Positions 11,816 to 23,929 of a DNA stretch of 64,000 bases are shown piece after piece. The translations under genes and the position numbers were made by a program. This DNA comes from Agrocybe praecox (taxonomy: Eukaryota > Basidiomycota > Agaricomycetes > Agaricales > Agrocybaceae). The notes under the pieces were generated by a model. That model was not told where the DNA came from and did not search any database. It saw only the letters and a list, made by a program, of their open reading frames with translations. Each line of letters starts with the position of its first letter. Positions within the stretch are counted from its first letter, which is position 1. The DNA lies in assembly GCA_964017145.1 (NCBI GenBank), contig OZ024850.1:3139618-3203617 (forward strand). The letters are read 5' to 3'.

Positions 11816-13568
11816 ACTGTTATGTATGTTTCGTGGGTAATTTCCTCAGAACTTTCCTTCGCGGTTCCGGAAACGGCGGGTGTTTTTGGACGGGAAAAAA
11901 TACGGGGTACAAAAGTAGATCAACACGATCGGATCCGCTGCCGAGCTATTGGAAATGAATTCGTTGTTCTGAATTCAAGTACAAGTACTTCTTTGAAGAG
12001 CGTTGAAGTCGTTGTTTCTGGACGTGGTTCATAAAAGAAATAGCTGAGGGTCAGTCCGTTGAACGCGACCAACATTTATTTAAGCACTGTCAACTTTTGA
12101 CATGCTTGGCGTGTCTTTGACACTAGCACGGCGCTGATCTTGAGCATTATTATTATTTTGTCGTGTCGAGCCATGGTATGCTTTCTAATACATAAACATC
12201 TTGAGGAATTCGACGCCCCATACCACACCATGAAAATGCGACACGTTTTGGTTGAGATTGATCAGGCGGTAGGAAATGTTCTCTAGGCAAAATACTCTGT
12301 AATTTATTTTTCGTCTAGATCAAACGTTGCAAAGTACTGAGGTGACTGTCATATACAGGACTATATATATTGAATTGTTCAACGCTCATATTCGGGAAAT
12401 CAACAGATTCGAGTCCACGCTATAATTTCCCATGTGTGATGTCAACGAATTGGGGCAGCGGCGTTATATTTCTTGGGTATTTATTGTGAAAATAAAACAA
12501 TGATATCTTCTCAACCGTTTAGCTAGGCCGATTCTTCTGAGATCTAGAATTTCGAATCACAAGTACGAGCACAAAGAATAAATTTGCTCCAGAAGGGCGT
12601 AACAAATGTTGGGAAGATGGAACCTGTCGGTTTCCATAGGTTTCGATGTCAAGTTCTCGGGACCCGGACATGGGTTGATTATATGTATTAATTTTCTACT
12701 CCCAGTTGATCTTCTGTATTCAGCGCTCTCCCAGACCTAAGACCCCGGTAAATTAGTCCTGATAAATCTCTTGATTGATAGGACCATTATTATTTATATT
12801 TGTACTGATTCTGAAAGAAATGATAATAACACATCAGTTTCAATAAACCTTCACGAGCGACCAATGATGCAAGAACATGATTTAAAGACAAAGGGTGGTT
12901 CGGAAAACAGCAAAAGATGGTCAGCAATATCCAGGTATAGAAGCACAACTTGTAGCATCTCCACCTCCAGTAAGAAATATTTATAGAAAAAAATACCTCT
13001 TTGAATTCACTGGCTCTTTATGGAGTAAGTTCGGAATTGATGACGAAGGGGAAAAACAACGATCCAGGATCAGCCCATGGTGTATGTTTTATTTATAGCT
13101 ACTGGCATGAAATTTTATAAGCGCCCAGCTGCACTTGTGTAACACAGCAGACAATCGCAGACAGGACTCGTACCTCCAACGTTGGGATATCTGATTTAAT
13201 TGTTCTGTGGGGCAGCAACCCATTTAGGTCAACTGTTATAACGAGGTTCTGCAACACCAAACTGCGTTGCCTCGCATCGAGCTCAGGCACTCTATTTCTT
13301 CATTCGTTCAGAGAAATCAGATGACAACTGGATAGACCTTGGAAGAATACATAGTTGTAAGAGCTTTTAGAGTAAATGGCCATGCTGCCATGCAGCTCAA
13401 AATATTTGCGATCAACTGTTCATGAAGATTTTCGCGCCGCGTAGTGACTTCCTCCTGACATTCGATTGGCTTCAAAGTTCTTCCGGTCACAAATTCAAGT
13501 GGACCGAAGAACTCTTCAAAAAGGTGCATTTCATGCAAATCATTGTATTTCCCTCAAAGCTTTCTATC
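11816..13568. other. intergenic region, no gene seen
   Basis: About 1.75 kb between the RA-PH start and the tRNA. It is A/T-rich with only short frames lacking family resemblance or consistent splice structure. The first few hundred bases should carry the RA-PH promoter. Confidence 0.5.
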
Positions 13569-13700
13569 GGTGAGATGGCCGAGCGGTCTAAGGCGCCAGA
13601 CTAAGGATCAGGGTATCAGATACCCCTTCAAAGCGTGTTTCGATTCAATCAAACAGCTATCTGGTCCTCCGGGGCGTGAGTTCGAATCTCACTCTCATCA
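13569..13700 (+). tRNA. tRNA-Leu(AAG) with a 52-nt intron
   Basis: The acceptor stem GGTGAGA (13569-13575) pairs with TCTCATC (13693-13699), followed by discriminator A. The D arm is GCC-GAGCGGTCTAA-GGC. The anticodon stem CCAGA pairs with TCTGG (13660-13664). The loop CTAAGG places anticodon AAG at 13603-13605, reading CUU. The intron 13607-13658 starts one nucleotide 3' of the anticodon, the canonical position. The long variable arm (TCCTCCGGGGC) is class II, as expected for Leu. The T arm is GTGAG-TTCGAAT-CTCAC. The internal promoter A and B boxes (TGGCCGAGCGG and GTTCGAATC) are intact. CCA is not encoded, as usual in eukaryotes. Confidence 0.95.
13607..13658 (+). other. intron of tRNA-Leu(AAG)
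   Basis: This 52-nt intron holds two potential hairpins: GGGTAT-CAG-ATACCC just after the 5' junction, and GTTTcGATT pairing with AATCaAAC near the 3' junction. It also contains CCTT, which can pair with the AAGG of the anticodon loop, as in the extended anticodon helix recognised by tRNA splicing endonuclease. Confidence 0.75.
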
Positions 13701-14659
13701 AAATGTTTTTGAATTTTTTATGAAGAGAAGAGCTAGGGTATTATCGATGAAAATGGGGTAGGAGGAGAAAACAGCGCTAAAATCGTTAATATGCGTCACA
13801 AAATATATTTTGCCTGTATTATTTTACAATACGGTGGATTTAGTACAACATCTTGTGGTTAAGTTTCACAATGTAATCCTAGAATTTGAGCCCTCCGGAG
13901 GCAAATCCATTTGAGGGGAGGGAGCGTGATGTACCAAATATGAGCGCTTTAGCACACGTCATGATGCATGAACTTTGATCGAGAGTAAATATATATAGTT
14001 CATAGGCCTTGCACGTAAGAGTATGAATTGACGAGGTACTCCGCGGTGTGTTAGCTTTATACATATGATAGGTAGGACAAGAAACTAGGCACTGCTAAGA
14101 CTCGTCTGAGAAGGTCGGATGCTGGCATAATAGGATATAACATGTTCTTTTCTTGCAACGTGTAACGTCACTATTTTTGCCCCTAATGTATCATATGCTC
14201 AAGAGCTGCCTTTTCTGCGGATTCATACCGTTTTCGTAAAAATATTAATATAATGCGAACTCGTGCCCACCGATCTTTTTTCGGTGGTGTTACGTGTAAT
14301 CAAGATTAAGCTCAGAGAAATTAGACAAAATGTACCAGAAATTCGGAAGTCTAATATCCTTATTCTCCAACTCCTCTTGCATATGATCAGGAATAATGCA
14401 CAGAGCGTTAGTTTTGTTTCTTTTCCGTTCTATGATTGTGCTCGTCGCGCCAAGTCACAAGTGCTTAATTTAGCCTAATACGCGAGCACGTGACAGGTCG
14501 CGTCCCACGGTTGATTATTGAGAATGACACTCTGTTCAGGAAATCTGACCTTAAACGTAAAAACTCACAGTTCCAGTCAGCAGCAGCGGACATCTTGCAT
14601 CGCAAGAAATATCTGAACCTCGACGATATCAGGAATCTAGGAATTATACGGGTTTTCCA
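13701..14659. other. intergenic region upstream of the kinesin gene
   Basis: No coding structure was recognised. It should contain the tRNA terminator (a short T run follows the gene at 13704-13718) and the kinesin promoter. Confidence 0.5.
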
Positions 14660-17600
14660 ATGAATCGAAACACCACGGTGCCAAACACACCATCAGCATC
14701 AAGGATAGTCCGACCTACACCTTTCACTCCCAAACGACCTTTATCTGCACAATCCAACGCTTCGACAAGTAGTGCAAACACAACTACAGAGCAGTTAACA
14801 GCCCGACTTTCACGTCAGAATACGCCTATATTACTCAACTCTACGCACAAAAAGTACAAAGCACCCTTATCCGTCGAGTCTCGTCCGAAGAGCACATCAT
14901 TCAAGCCCAAATCAACATTAGCCCCAGTTCCCGGAACTCCAACCAAGAAGGATGGAACACCCAGTCGACCAAGGACGCCCAACACACCGAGGAATAGAAG
15001 CGGAGCGGAGAGCCCATCATTGATGCCAGCGACCAGCGAAATGGACGTTAGTAATGTTGATCCAGAACAAGTTTTGGTTGATTTCCAAACGGTCGAAGTT
15101 GGGGATATTAGCGGAGAGATAGACGAGGCCTGGTTGAAAGCTGCTCAGCTTGATCATGGCAAAGAGGATAAAGTCATGGTGTCTATCAGGTATAGAGCTT
15201 CATACATTCTCTTTTTGATCAGCTATTGAAAAGCAGTTTAGAATACGTCCTTCAGATACAGCTTCGGCGTGGATACCCTACCAAGCCACTAATTCCTTGC
15301 AGCTTGACCCAAACCTGTCGAAAGGCGCTTCATCTCCTAGTTCTTCTTTCAACTTCGATGCTGTGCTCACAGGAACCCCGAACAAGCCAATATACACCAC
15401 CGTCGCCCGGTCGCATGTCCAGGCTGCAATGGAGGGTTATAACGCGGTGATATTTGCGTACGGCCAAACTGCCTCGGGAAAGACTTTCACACTTTCTGGA
15501 GACGATACCGAGCCAGGTATTATTCCCCGCGCAATGCGCGAGGTATTTGGACATATTAAACGGACACCGGAGAGAGAATATCTGCTCAGATGCAGTTATC
15601 TCGAAATATACAACGAGACCGTCATCGATCTCCTCGCGCCACCCATGATGGCCAAGGCGAACCAGGTACAAATCCAAGGCGGTGCAGGAGGAGATGTTAT
15701 CTTAACACCTCTCCGTGAAGAGGTAGTAATCAGCTTGAAGGGTGTCAAAGACGTCCTTAAGAGAGGAGAAAGCCACCGGAGAACTGCTTGCACAGACTGG
15801 AACGAAAGATCTAGCCGGAGTCACAGTGTCTTCCGACTGGTGATTGAAAGTCGGGAACGAGGATCTTCATCGCCCTCGGACGACGACGACGACGTTCCTA
15901 GCACACCTGTGATGAATGGTCGCCAGACCCCTGGGTTTACCGGGCGTCAAACACCGGGACTTAATGGACGACAGACGCCAGGTCCGAATGGCAGACAGAC
16001 ACCTGGTCTTGGCGGCCCAAGGCTGCAAGCACGAGGTGGCCGGAGTGTCCAAACTTCAGTTTTGGTAAATGCCACCGAAGAGAATTCCTAATAACCTTGC
16101 TGATTTCCTTTTTTTTTCGGTCCGTACAGAGCCTCATCGACTTGGCTGGGTCTGAGAAAGCCACATCTGACAAAGAAAGAACACGAGAAGGAAAATACAT
16201 CAACACCAGGTCAGTTCATTATACTGATCTCAGGCGACACACCGTAACTGACACCTTGATGAACTAGTTTGCTCACACTGGGAACGGTCATCGGTACGCT
16301 TGCAGATAACGCAGCGAAAAACAAATCCGACCATGTTCCGTATCGTAATTCCAAGTTAACCCGCATGCTTCAACCTTCACTCTCCGGAAATGCGCGAATC
16401 AGCGTTATTTGTACCATTAACCCGGATGCGAGTGCTGTTTCAGAGAGCATGAGCACTCTGCTCTTCGCCAAAAGGATTAAAAACGTACAGGTGGGTGTTA
16501 TTTTTTTCAGGAAAAAAAGGACCTCTTCGTATATTAATTCGCACGTTTTCACAGCTTAACGCGAAGAAGAAAGAAATTGTTGACACCGATGCGCTCATTG
16601 AACGTTATCGTAAGGAGATTGAAGAGCTCAAGGCACGTCTGGCGGAGCGTGAAGCCGATATTCCAGTTCGCAATCGACGCCTGTCTGCTCGAGAGGTGGG
16701 GTGTATTCCGTGCCTTTATAGAAGGATAATATTAACAACATTTTCCTTCAGCAAATTGATGAATCCAGGGCTATGCGCGACTTGAATGGAAGGATCCAGC
16801 AACTAACCAAATTGATTCTGACAAGCGCAACCGTCGAAGAAGCCAAAGGCGACGATGACGAGAACAAACCGGCCAGCCCAGTGAAGATTGACTTTGATAT
16901 GTCGCCATATCAGCTCCAGCAAGAACTTCTCGCCGCACGCCTTCAAATCGAGTCGCAGGCCAACCAAATTTTATCCCTGGAGGCTTCATTACTCGCTCGG
17001 CCCACACTGCCAGCTGATGCCTCTTCTGACGAGAAAGAGAAATTGATCGCAGAACAGACGAAGACCATACGTGAACTCGAGATAGTGGTCCGTGGGTATG
17101 AGGAGAATCTCGGCGAACCGTTGAGGAAGGTGAAAGAGGACGTCGAGAAGGAATGGGCCGACAAGCTCGAGGAGGAACAACAGAAGACGGCAAAGAGCGA
17201 GAAATGGGCCGAAGAGCTGGTGAAAGCTTTGGAGAAGGAAAAGAAGGTTCGTTGAAACGTTGAAACGTTGCCATGCAATGCTAACGACTTCCCCGAATGT
17301 TTAGGCAAGACAGACTTTGGAAGAAGAGCGTCGTGCACTAGCTGCGTTTGTGACCAAGTTTGACTCCCTGGGCCTGGGGTTGATGGGACCATCCGTGCCT
17401 TCATTACCTACACCCACACCAGGAGGTGCCATGACGTCTTACAGACGGCGTAAATCAAGTTCTTTCTTCTCCGCTGCCTCCAATCGCCTTCCTAGAATAT
17501 CTGACGTAACGATCACCCAAGATTTTACTGGAAATTCGGAAGGGTTGTTCGCAGAGGACTTTACTGGAAATTCAGATTGTAGTCCCATGCGCATCGACCG

Positions 17601-17820
17601 CGCCAGGGCGCAGCCTAGTCTATTTGACCAACCCCTGCCAGAGGAGGATGTTGGTGATATTAGTTTTGACGAGGTCGAAAGGCACCTCCTGGAGACTTCG
17701 ATTTATGTGCAACCTGAAAGCGGGGCAGCGGAGAAGATGTTCGACAAAGGCGGAGTTACGAAAAGTAGAGATGTCTTTGGAGACAAAGAGAACATTCTAC
17801 CGGCGTCATTGAGGAGCTAA
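14660..17820 (+). CDS. kinesin-7 / CENP-E-like motor protein
   Basis: Plus-end microtubule motor of the CENP-E/Kip2 type. Seven exons (14660-15189, 15242-16064, 16130-16209, 16268-16490, 16555-16695, 16752-17246, 17305-17820) sum to 2,808 nt, i.e. 935 aa. A Ser/Thr/Pro-rich N-terminal extension of about 170 residues precedes the motor domain. The motor has all nucleotide-binding motifs: P-loop GQTASGKT, switch I NERSSRSH, switch II DLAGSEKA, and VPYRNSKLTRMLQPSLSGNA. The neck KRIKNVQ leads into a predicted coiled coil (KEIVDTDALIERYRKEIEEL and a second Glu/Lys-rich run near 17040-17240). The C-terminal tail repeats DFTGNS twice. An unusual run of GRQTPG repeats interrupts the motor between switch I and switch II. 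Motor identity is secure; the subfamily is inferred from a DLAGSEKA-type switch II and the N-terminal extension. Confidence 0.93.
15915..16015 (+). repeat. GRQTPG coding repeat inside the kinesin motor domain
   Basis: Four tandem units of about 24-27 nt encode GRQTPG followed by two variable residues (FT, LN, PN, LG). They lie between the switch I helix and switch II and follow a Ser/Asp-rich stretch (SSPSDDDDDVPSTPV). Each unit carries a TP dipeptide. Confidence 0.85.
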
Positions 17821-18172
17821 TAGCGTTGTCGAAGTCGTCAAGGAGGCTTGCTGAGCGGGCTAATTTTTTTTTGTTCTATATTGTGTGTGTGTGTGTGTGT
17901 GTTCTGGTACTGTTTTTGCGATCGTTTGTTATTGTTGTCGTCGTCATTTGCTATCGTTTCCTAAACATCTATCCCCAAATACATTGTTTGTACTCTTTCA
18001 AATCTTATGTCTGTCAATCGCTCCTGGTAATGAGATGCATAGAGGTTCAAGGTTATTTTTTTACAACATTTTTAGGCAACGTACAATACAACGAACACGC
18101 GGGGTTTCGTAAGGTGATACAAGCGAGAACACGACATTCAAGGTGGATTCTTAATTTCGTCTGGATCCTAGT
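17821..18172. other. 3' intergenic region with a (GT)n microsatellite
   Basis: Between the kinesin stop and the stop of the GFA gene on the opposite strand. A pure TG/GT dinucleotide run of about ten units occupies about 17881-17901. No gene was seen. Confidence 0.6.
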
Positions 18173-18880
18173 TCAGGCTATGAACGCTTTGTTCTTCTTG
18201 TGCCATTCCTCCAATGACAAGCTGCCATATACGTCATGTTCCTCTTTGTCTCCTTCGGGAAGACGAACCCAAGCTGGCTTAGATTGAAGTTGGATGCAAA
18301 CCTATGGAGGTTTTATGAGGACTGAATATCGATATCAATTATTCAGATTACGACTTACCATTTTCTTTGGGGACTCTAATTCCGGGGAATCGATGGCGGA
18401 AGCAAAAGGGTGAATCAACTCTGGCCTACAAAAATATGAGGGACAAGAAACAAGGATATTAAGCAAACAGCAACACACCAGGATTTATCGTAGAGCCAGA
18501 GCATGCTAGAACATTTCTTGCAAAAATTCCTCTCTGACGAAGCTATTCTTTCATCAGACGTTCCACGATCAAGCACGGCATTGTAAACACTATGGATGGG
18601 GTGTCAATTGGCGAACTAAGATATTTATTGAAAAACATACCTGAGATTTTCTTTCCCTTCAATCTTCAACGATGAGCTGATTCCTCCCAGATTGATGGAT
18701 CCACCTGCACCGCCGACTTTGCGACAAATTGAACAAAGGCACAGCTACGAAGACAATTTATTAGCAAAGGCAACACATTTTCAAGGGCTTCCTATTCACC
18801 TGGTACGGTACCGAGGTGCTAGACTGGACGCTAAACTTGACGGCTCCGCAGTGACAGCTTCCGTGCAATTCCACAGGCAT
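18173..18880 (-). CDS. GFA/CENP-V-type zinc-binding protein
   Basis: Small protein of the glutathione-dependent formaldehyde-activating (GFA/CENP-V) fold. Five short minus-strand exons (18880-18800, 18744-18641, 18589-18479, 18425-18359, 18301-18173) sum to 492 nt, i.e. 163 aa, the usual length for single-domain members. The zinc ligands are visible: C9 and C11 (GSCHCGAVKF), C29/C31/C34 (LCLCSICRKVGG), and C85/C88 (NFCKKCSSMLW). The family motif WPELIHPFASAIDSPEL follows, and the C-terminus is typical (SLEEWHKKNKAFIA). Biochemically, family members are usually orphan. A glutathione-adduct role is inferred from the family name only, so no substrate is claimed. The gene is easy to miss because no exon exceeds 130 nt. 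Confidence 0.88.
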
Positions 18881-21257
18881 TGTCGACGAATAAACCGGAT
18901 AGAGACTTGGGCTATGCTAAGCTTCTTCTTCTGCTAAAGTAGATTCTCGGGATGAAGGTGGGCTTGATCAATTTCTGGGCGGGGGTGCTCCCCGGATAGA
19001 TTCTGCCACTTTAAATAAATTGAGACACATGCTTAATACGATTTTATGACGTCTTGTTCCACGGCAAGAAGTGGTGTCAATTTTGTGTTCTATGTTGACA
19101 GTAATGGTCCACTGGCCAATATCACGGCATGTTGAAAATGTTCCTCAGGGCGTCGAAGGTTTATTGTGCTCGACACAGATAAGATAAAATTCGGTTCTAT
19201 CGGGGGAGCCGGGATCAGATGCCCCGAATACTCCCGGAACGGGCGGAGTTGAATCAATTGAGTGTCCGGTGCGGAGAAATCCGGAGTCCTATATAAACCA
19301 TTCCCACACATCCTTCTCTCCTTAGAAGATTTGCCACGCTGGTCGCCTTGATGATTTTTACCATCGACACAGTGCCTTGGGCCTACGGGTCCATCTTCTT
19401 CGAGAAAAACACCAGAGCTAGGAAATGTCTCGATGCATATGACCATGTCGGGGCATGTCGAATTAATGCTGGGATATTTTATCAACGCTATTCTATGTCA
19501 TGTATTGTAATAGGTGAGCAATCTATAACTTTTTTCTCTTCGTTCCGATAAATTTTCCAATGATTCCAAAAATTATACTGATTTTAATGAGTCCGACTCG
19601 TCTTCTGACGGGACTGTGGATACTCTTTTTTGCTGAGACTTTACCTTTTTTTCCATCCCTTTCTGCATCTCGTTTTCCCCTATAACTGACGAACTCTTCT
19701 CCTCAGGTTGTCACTCTTTGATCTGTACTACTTGTATTCACTATATGCTTTCAATAAATAAAAATTACCTTCCCATCTTTGTGTGTGCAATCTGTTTTAT
19801 CTTTTTGAGATCCGTTCCTGTGAAAGGATTGCTTTTCCGCGTTTATTCTGCTCGTGGTTGATGTACGCAGAAATGGATCTTCAAGAGAAGTTGTCGGGCC
19901 CATGGACCAGAGGTGTGGTTGCCGATCCCAATGTCAGAGCTTTCCGAGAATCAACACAAAACACTTCAGTGGTGTAAAATGGAGTAATAACATGGTACGT
20001 AGTATACTTATGGATCAAGTTACTTCACGATTCACACTGGCTTAGATCCTCGGGATTGAATCGCCACTTTAGTTTTTCCTTTCCACGGCGGTCTGTTCGG
20101 GAGGCCGTTCACTCTTTCAAAGATTATGGCACGTTCATTGGTGTTCCTACCTACCAAATTCTATAACACAACGCATCAATCATATCACATCGCCACCGTT
20201 AAACTTTCTCCGGAAAACGGCAGGCACAGTTGCTGAAAAAAATGCAAAGCCACGTCGTTATAATTGTTGTGACTCTCCATTCCCGGATCCTCTGAGTCCC
20301 TCATACCATACCCATACCATACCAGCATACTCATATATCTCTTCTAGGATATGTAGTACCTGGACGTACACTCGTGGGTGCTTTTCGAAGCTGAAACAGA
20401 GCAGTGACATATAAAAAAGTTCACATGCCCAGCGCTCGTTTTTGCACGACATTCGTGTTGAGCCATGTCGCCGATAAGAGGGCGCTAGCTTTTTCCCTCT
20501 CCCTCAAAAGTCAGGCAGTTACAGGATTAGAGAATAGCAACAGTTTTTCTGTCAACATGATCCGATGTCAACGAAGTAATTTGTACCTTTGTTCGAATGG
20601 ACAGCTCCTAATTCCGCCTGTGAAAATGTCGGTACCTGGGAAAGATGTCAATAGGTATTTTAATTTTTGAGGGTATTTGCCACTATGTGAACGTTATATG
20701 TGCTATGCGTGGATCTGTGGATCATAATGACAAGAACATATGTATACGTTCACGATGTCCTGTTATGTCCTGTGTACGTACTGCTACCGCCTAGGACTGC
20801 GCGCCCTTGCATGTCATTTTTTGCGATAACCAGTATCGCGGCCGAATTAACCCGGTGTAAGTACATATCCATATCTTATCCCCTGTTGTCTGCTGCTGTC
20901 GTGCTGCAAGTATTAGTAAATTACTGAGTCTTTGACGCAGGTGTCTATGAAAACGTTACGCATGTACATACGCGGAGTGGAATGACCTATCAAAGTGGTG
21001 CCGGCTAATGATGGATTTCGACGACAAAGGACACAAGGGATATAATAGACTCCTCTTGAGATCGGACCTACTCAAAGCAAGTGCTCAGAATATAAATCAT
21101 AAACGTCGTTCAGATTTATCAAAGGCAAGCTGGTAATACATCGTGAGTACGGTATACAAACACTAATCTCTAGTGTAACTCTAATAATAATGATGGCAAC
21201 TCGTGTATGATACATAACTTACACCATCTATAAGTGGGGGTAATACGGGGTATATAA
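18881..21257. other. intergenic region, no gene seen
   Basis: About 2.4 kb between the GFA start and the 3' end of the transcription-factor gene, both on the minus strand. Only short, unconserved-looking frames occur and no splice-consistent gene was found. The repeated CATACC near 20300 is a minor simple-sequence patch. Confidence 0.45.
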
Positions 21258-23929
21258 TCATGAAGAATACATCGACAGTGATGGATTGAACGTCATGTCG
21301 AGGGTATATTGGGAGTCGTTACGGACGACGGTGCTGTTCGCTTTGATTTCATTCAGCCACGATTTCACCGTCTGATACCTTTCTTCAAGCTCTGCTTTGC
21401 TCGAGAGAGGTCTTATCTGAAGAGTTCCGTTCTGTTTTGCTCCCTGAGCTAATCTTGCTAACCAGTAGAAAGTGCTCGCATCGTGGACGAAAGGCGTTCG
21501 ACTGTCTTGTGATTGACCACGGCTGGACATGGCCCAAATTTGTTGCCAGTTATGCAGGGCAAATTGTATAGCCAAAGGATTCGAGGGGAAATTCGAAACA
21601 GGCGCGGTAGATGACGCTGAAGGATGATTTAATGAGGGAGTAAAGATGTCGCGAAGTATGATATGGACAAGAATGAATGCAGAGAATGGGTTGATGGAAC
21701 ACGTGAGAGCCGCCGGGCCTTGTTCTTTGAGTGCAACGAGAGCTTGCTGCATGCTGGTCCCGAGGACTCCAGAAGAGCCTATCCGATGACTCGAGTCCGG
21801 CATGGCCTGGATCTGGTACCAATCGCGAGCTGATGATGCTCTCCAGAGATCATCATCAGACGGCAGACTGATATCGAGCTCTTCCGACGTGAAAGCTGGC
21901 AACGAGGAGAAATATACACATTGATAGCAGTCCTGTAGGTACGCAAAAACAAGCGCGCTAAAAATATATTAGTCAAGGGACGCTCTGGCAAGAGGGGACG
22001 AGTAAAAAACATACCGCTTGAAAGTCTCGTAACGTGCCCAGTCTCTCCAGGCACTGTCCAGTAGTTGTGGGCTAGAAAGGTCCGGGGAAGGCCACGACCC
22101 GACGAGTTTGATGAGACCTGTCTTCCGAATCATCTGTGAAATTAACAGACCAAATATGGATGTGTGGGTGAGAATTCTTGTGTGTGACCCAGTGAACAGA
22201 AACTGACCATGACAAGGATTTCGTGATACTGCCTTGACAGTGCCCGTTGATCTGGACGGGGCTGTAATAATCCAATGGACTGAAGTAGAACAACAGCGAC
22301 CAGGATACACGTATGGTCCTTCAGGGTTGATGTAGATTTTGACTTTGAGAAAAAATAAAATCAAAAAAGGGACAACGGTGAGAAGAGACGCCGTCGATGA
22401 CGGAATCCATTTGATGAGATCAAAAAACATACAAATTCAGTGATTATCACATCGCGGGATAGCGTTAATGACTTGTTGATAAAGTCTATCGAGTTTGGGG
22501 TTTTCGCGAATAAAGCACCACAGGTTTGCATAGCATTGAGGAGGATAGGATGCGTCCCATCCATTCTCCATGTTGGACGGTGGAATAAGGGTACCTGAGT
22601 ACTGAATTCCGAGAAAAAGAGGTACACTGTAGAAGGAATGTTGTTCAGGCATGGAGATAAATGAAATGAAGTAAGTATGACATACAGTAGTGGTTCAACT
22701 CCTCGGTTGTCGGGCTTACTCTTAGCGAGGGAGAATAAAAATGTGAAGTGGCGATTTGGCCAGCTGGAGGAATCGTGGCGAACTGTTGTCTAGAAAAGGG
22801 TGGTTTTCCGGAACAGGAAGTATTCAGGTTCGCAGGTCCAGTGACAAAATCCTGATTTGTTGGCGGGCAGTGCGCCTGTGGGTAGGCGGGCGGTTCGATG
22901 TTGCCGTACGCGGCATAAACCCGATTTGTTTCGAACCAACCTGAGAGATCCGCCTCGGTTTGAACGCGTGGTACGCACGGGGAGTAACCGTCATCCACGT
23001 ACGGTTCGACAGGGTTTGGGAAGAAGCCAGAAAGTCCAGGGTCGATTTCCAGAGTGTCGAAATTCAGATGGAATGAGTTATTTGAATATTTGGACGGGTC
23101 ATATAACTCCAACCGCGGAGATGACCTCGACGAGCATGCGGACGACGAGCTATCAGAAACGCCTGATCCAAATGAAGATCCATGAGCGAGTGCTTGTTGA
23201 GAGGGTGAGACAAGGTATGAAAGGGTATCGGGATCCTGCGAGCCAAAGGAAAAGGTAGAGGATGGGCTAGAGGGTCCTAGAGAGTCTAAGCTTGTCGATT
23301 CCGATAAATCTGTCTCGCTGGGCGTCCCAGACACGGAAGGCCGTGGTGAAGTTTTCTTTACGATCTTTTTGTTGCGAGAAGCTTCGGGGTCGTTGATGAA
23401 GACGCACTCCTTGCCTCGAGTCGAACATTTAGAGCAAGGTTGCTGCAAGTTACATTTAACCTTGGATTCCGCGCAAGCCTGTTGTTTAATATGTCCCATC
23501 AGTATATTCGTCGGACACATGGCAAAAAGGGTCTTTACCTGACAAGATTTTCTCCTAGATCGATTCACGTTGCTACTTGAGGATCAAACACGTCAGTTGA
23601 GTATCTTTTCAGGGATACTGTCTCACCACTTACGAATCACCGCATGTACGCTTGTGTCGGGTAAGGAGGTCGCTTCTAGTAAACTCAGCGCTACATATCT
23701 ATTGTCTGTGTCAGACATAAGGTAAAATATATGTTACAACGAAGACGTACAGCACAGCGATGAGCGCGTTCGTTTGTATCTGGATTGAACGTGAATATTA
23801 TTAGCAGTGCATTGTTGGAGGTTTAGGTACCTTGGACCTACGTGAGCGAAGATGTCTATTCAGGTGAGTCGTTCGCGTGAACTTGGCCGGGCATAACGCG
23901 CAATATTTAGTCTGGGGTAAAGAGGGCAT
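21258..23929 (-). CDS. fungal transcription factor: C2H2 x2 + Zn2Cys6 + fungal_trans
   Basis: DNA-binding regulator with an unusual compound N-terminus. From the ATG at 23929 (MPSLPQTKYCALC, preceded in frame by a stop) short exons build finger 1 (C10, C13, H26, H30; KFTRTTHLNRH) and finger 2, a C2HC variant (C38, C41, H54, C58; EFTRSDLLTRH). A perfect Zn2Cys6 binuclear cluster follows at C71, C74, C81, C87, C90 and C97 (spacing 2-6-5-2-6). An intron splits the first CxxC pair. After a Ser/Pro-rich linker, exons 22640-21258 give helical sequence resembling the fungal-specific regulatory domain (PTWRMDGTHPILLNAMQT, PAFTSEELDISLPSDDDLW, HNWQQIWAMSSRGQS). The next gene on the right is the PKS on the other strand, about 2 kb away, so a regulatory link is possible but inferred. 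Exon edges in the 22.0-22.6 kb part are approximate. Confidence 0.85.
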
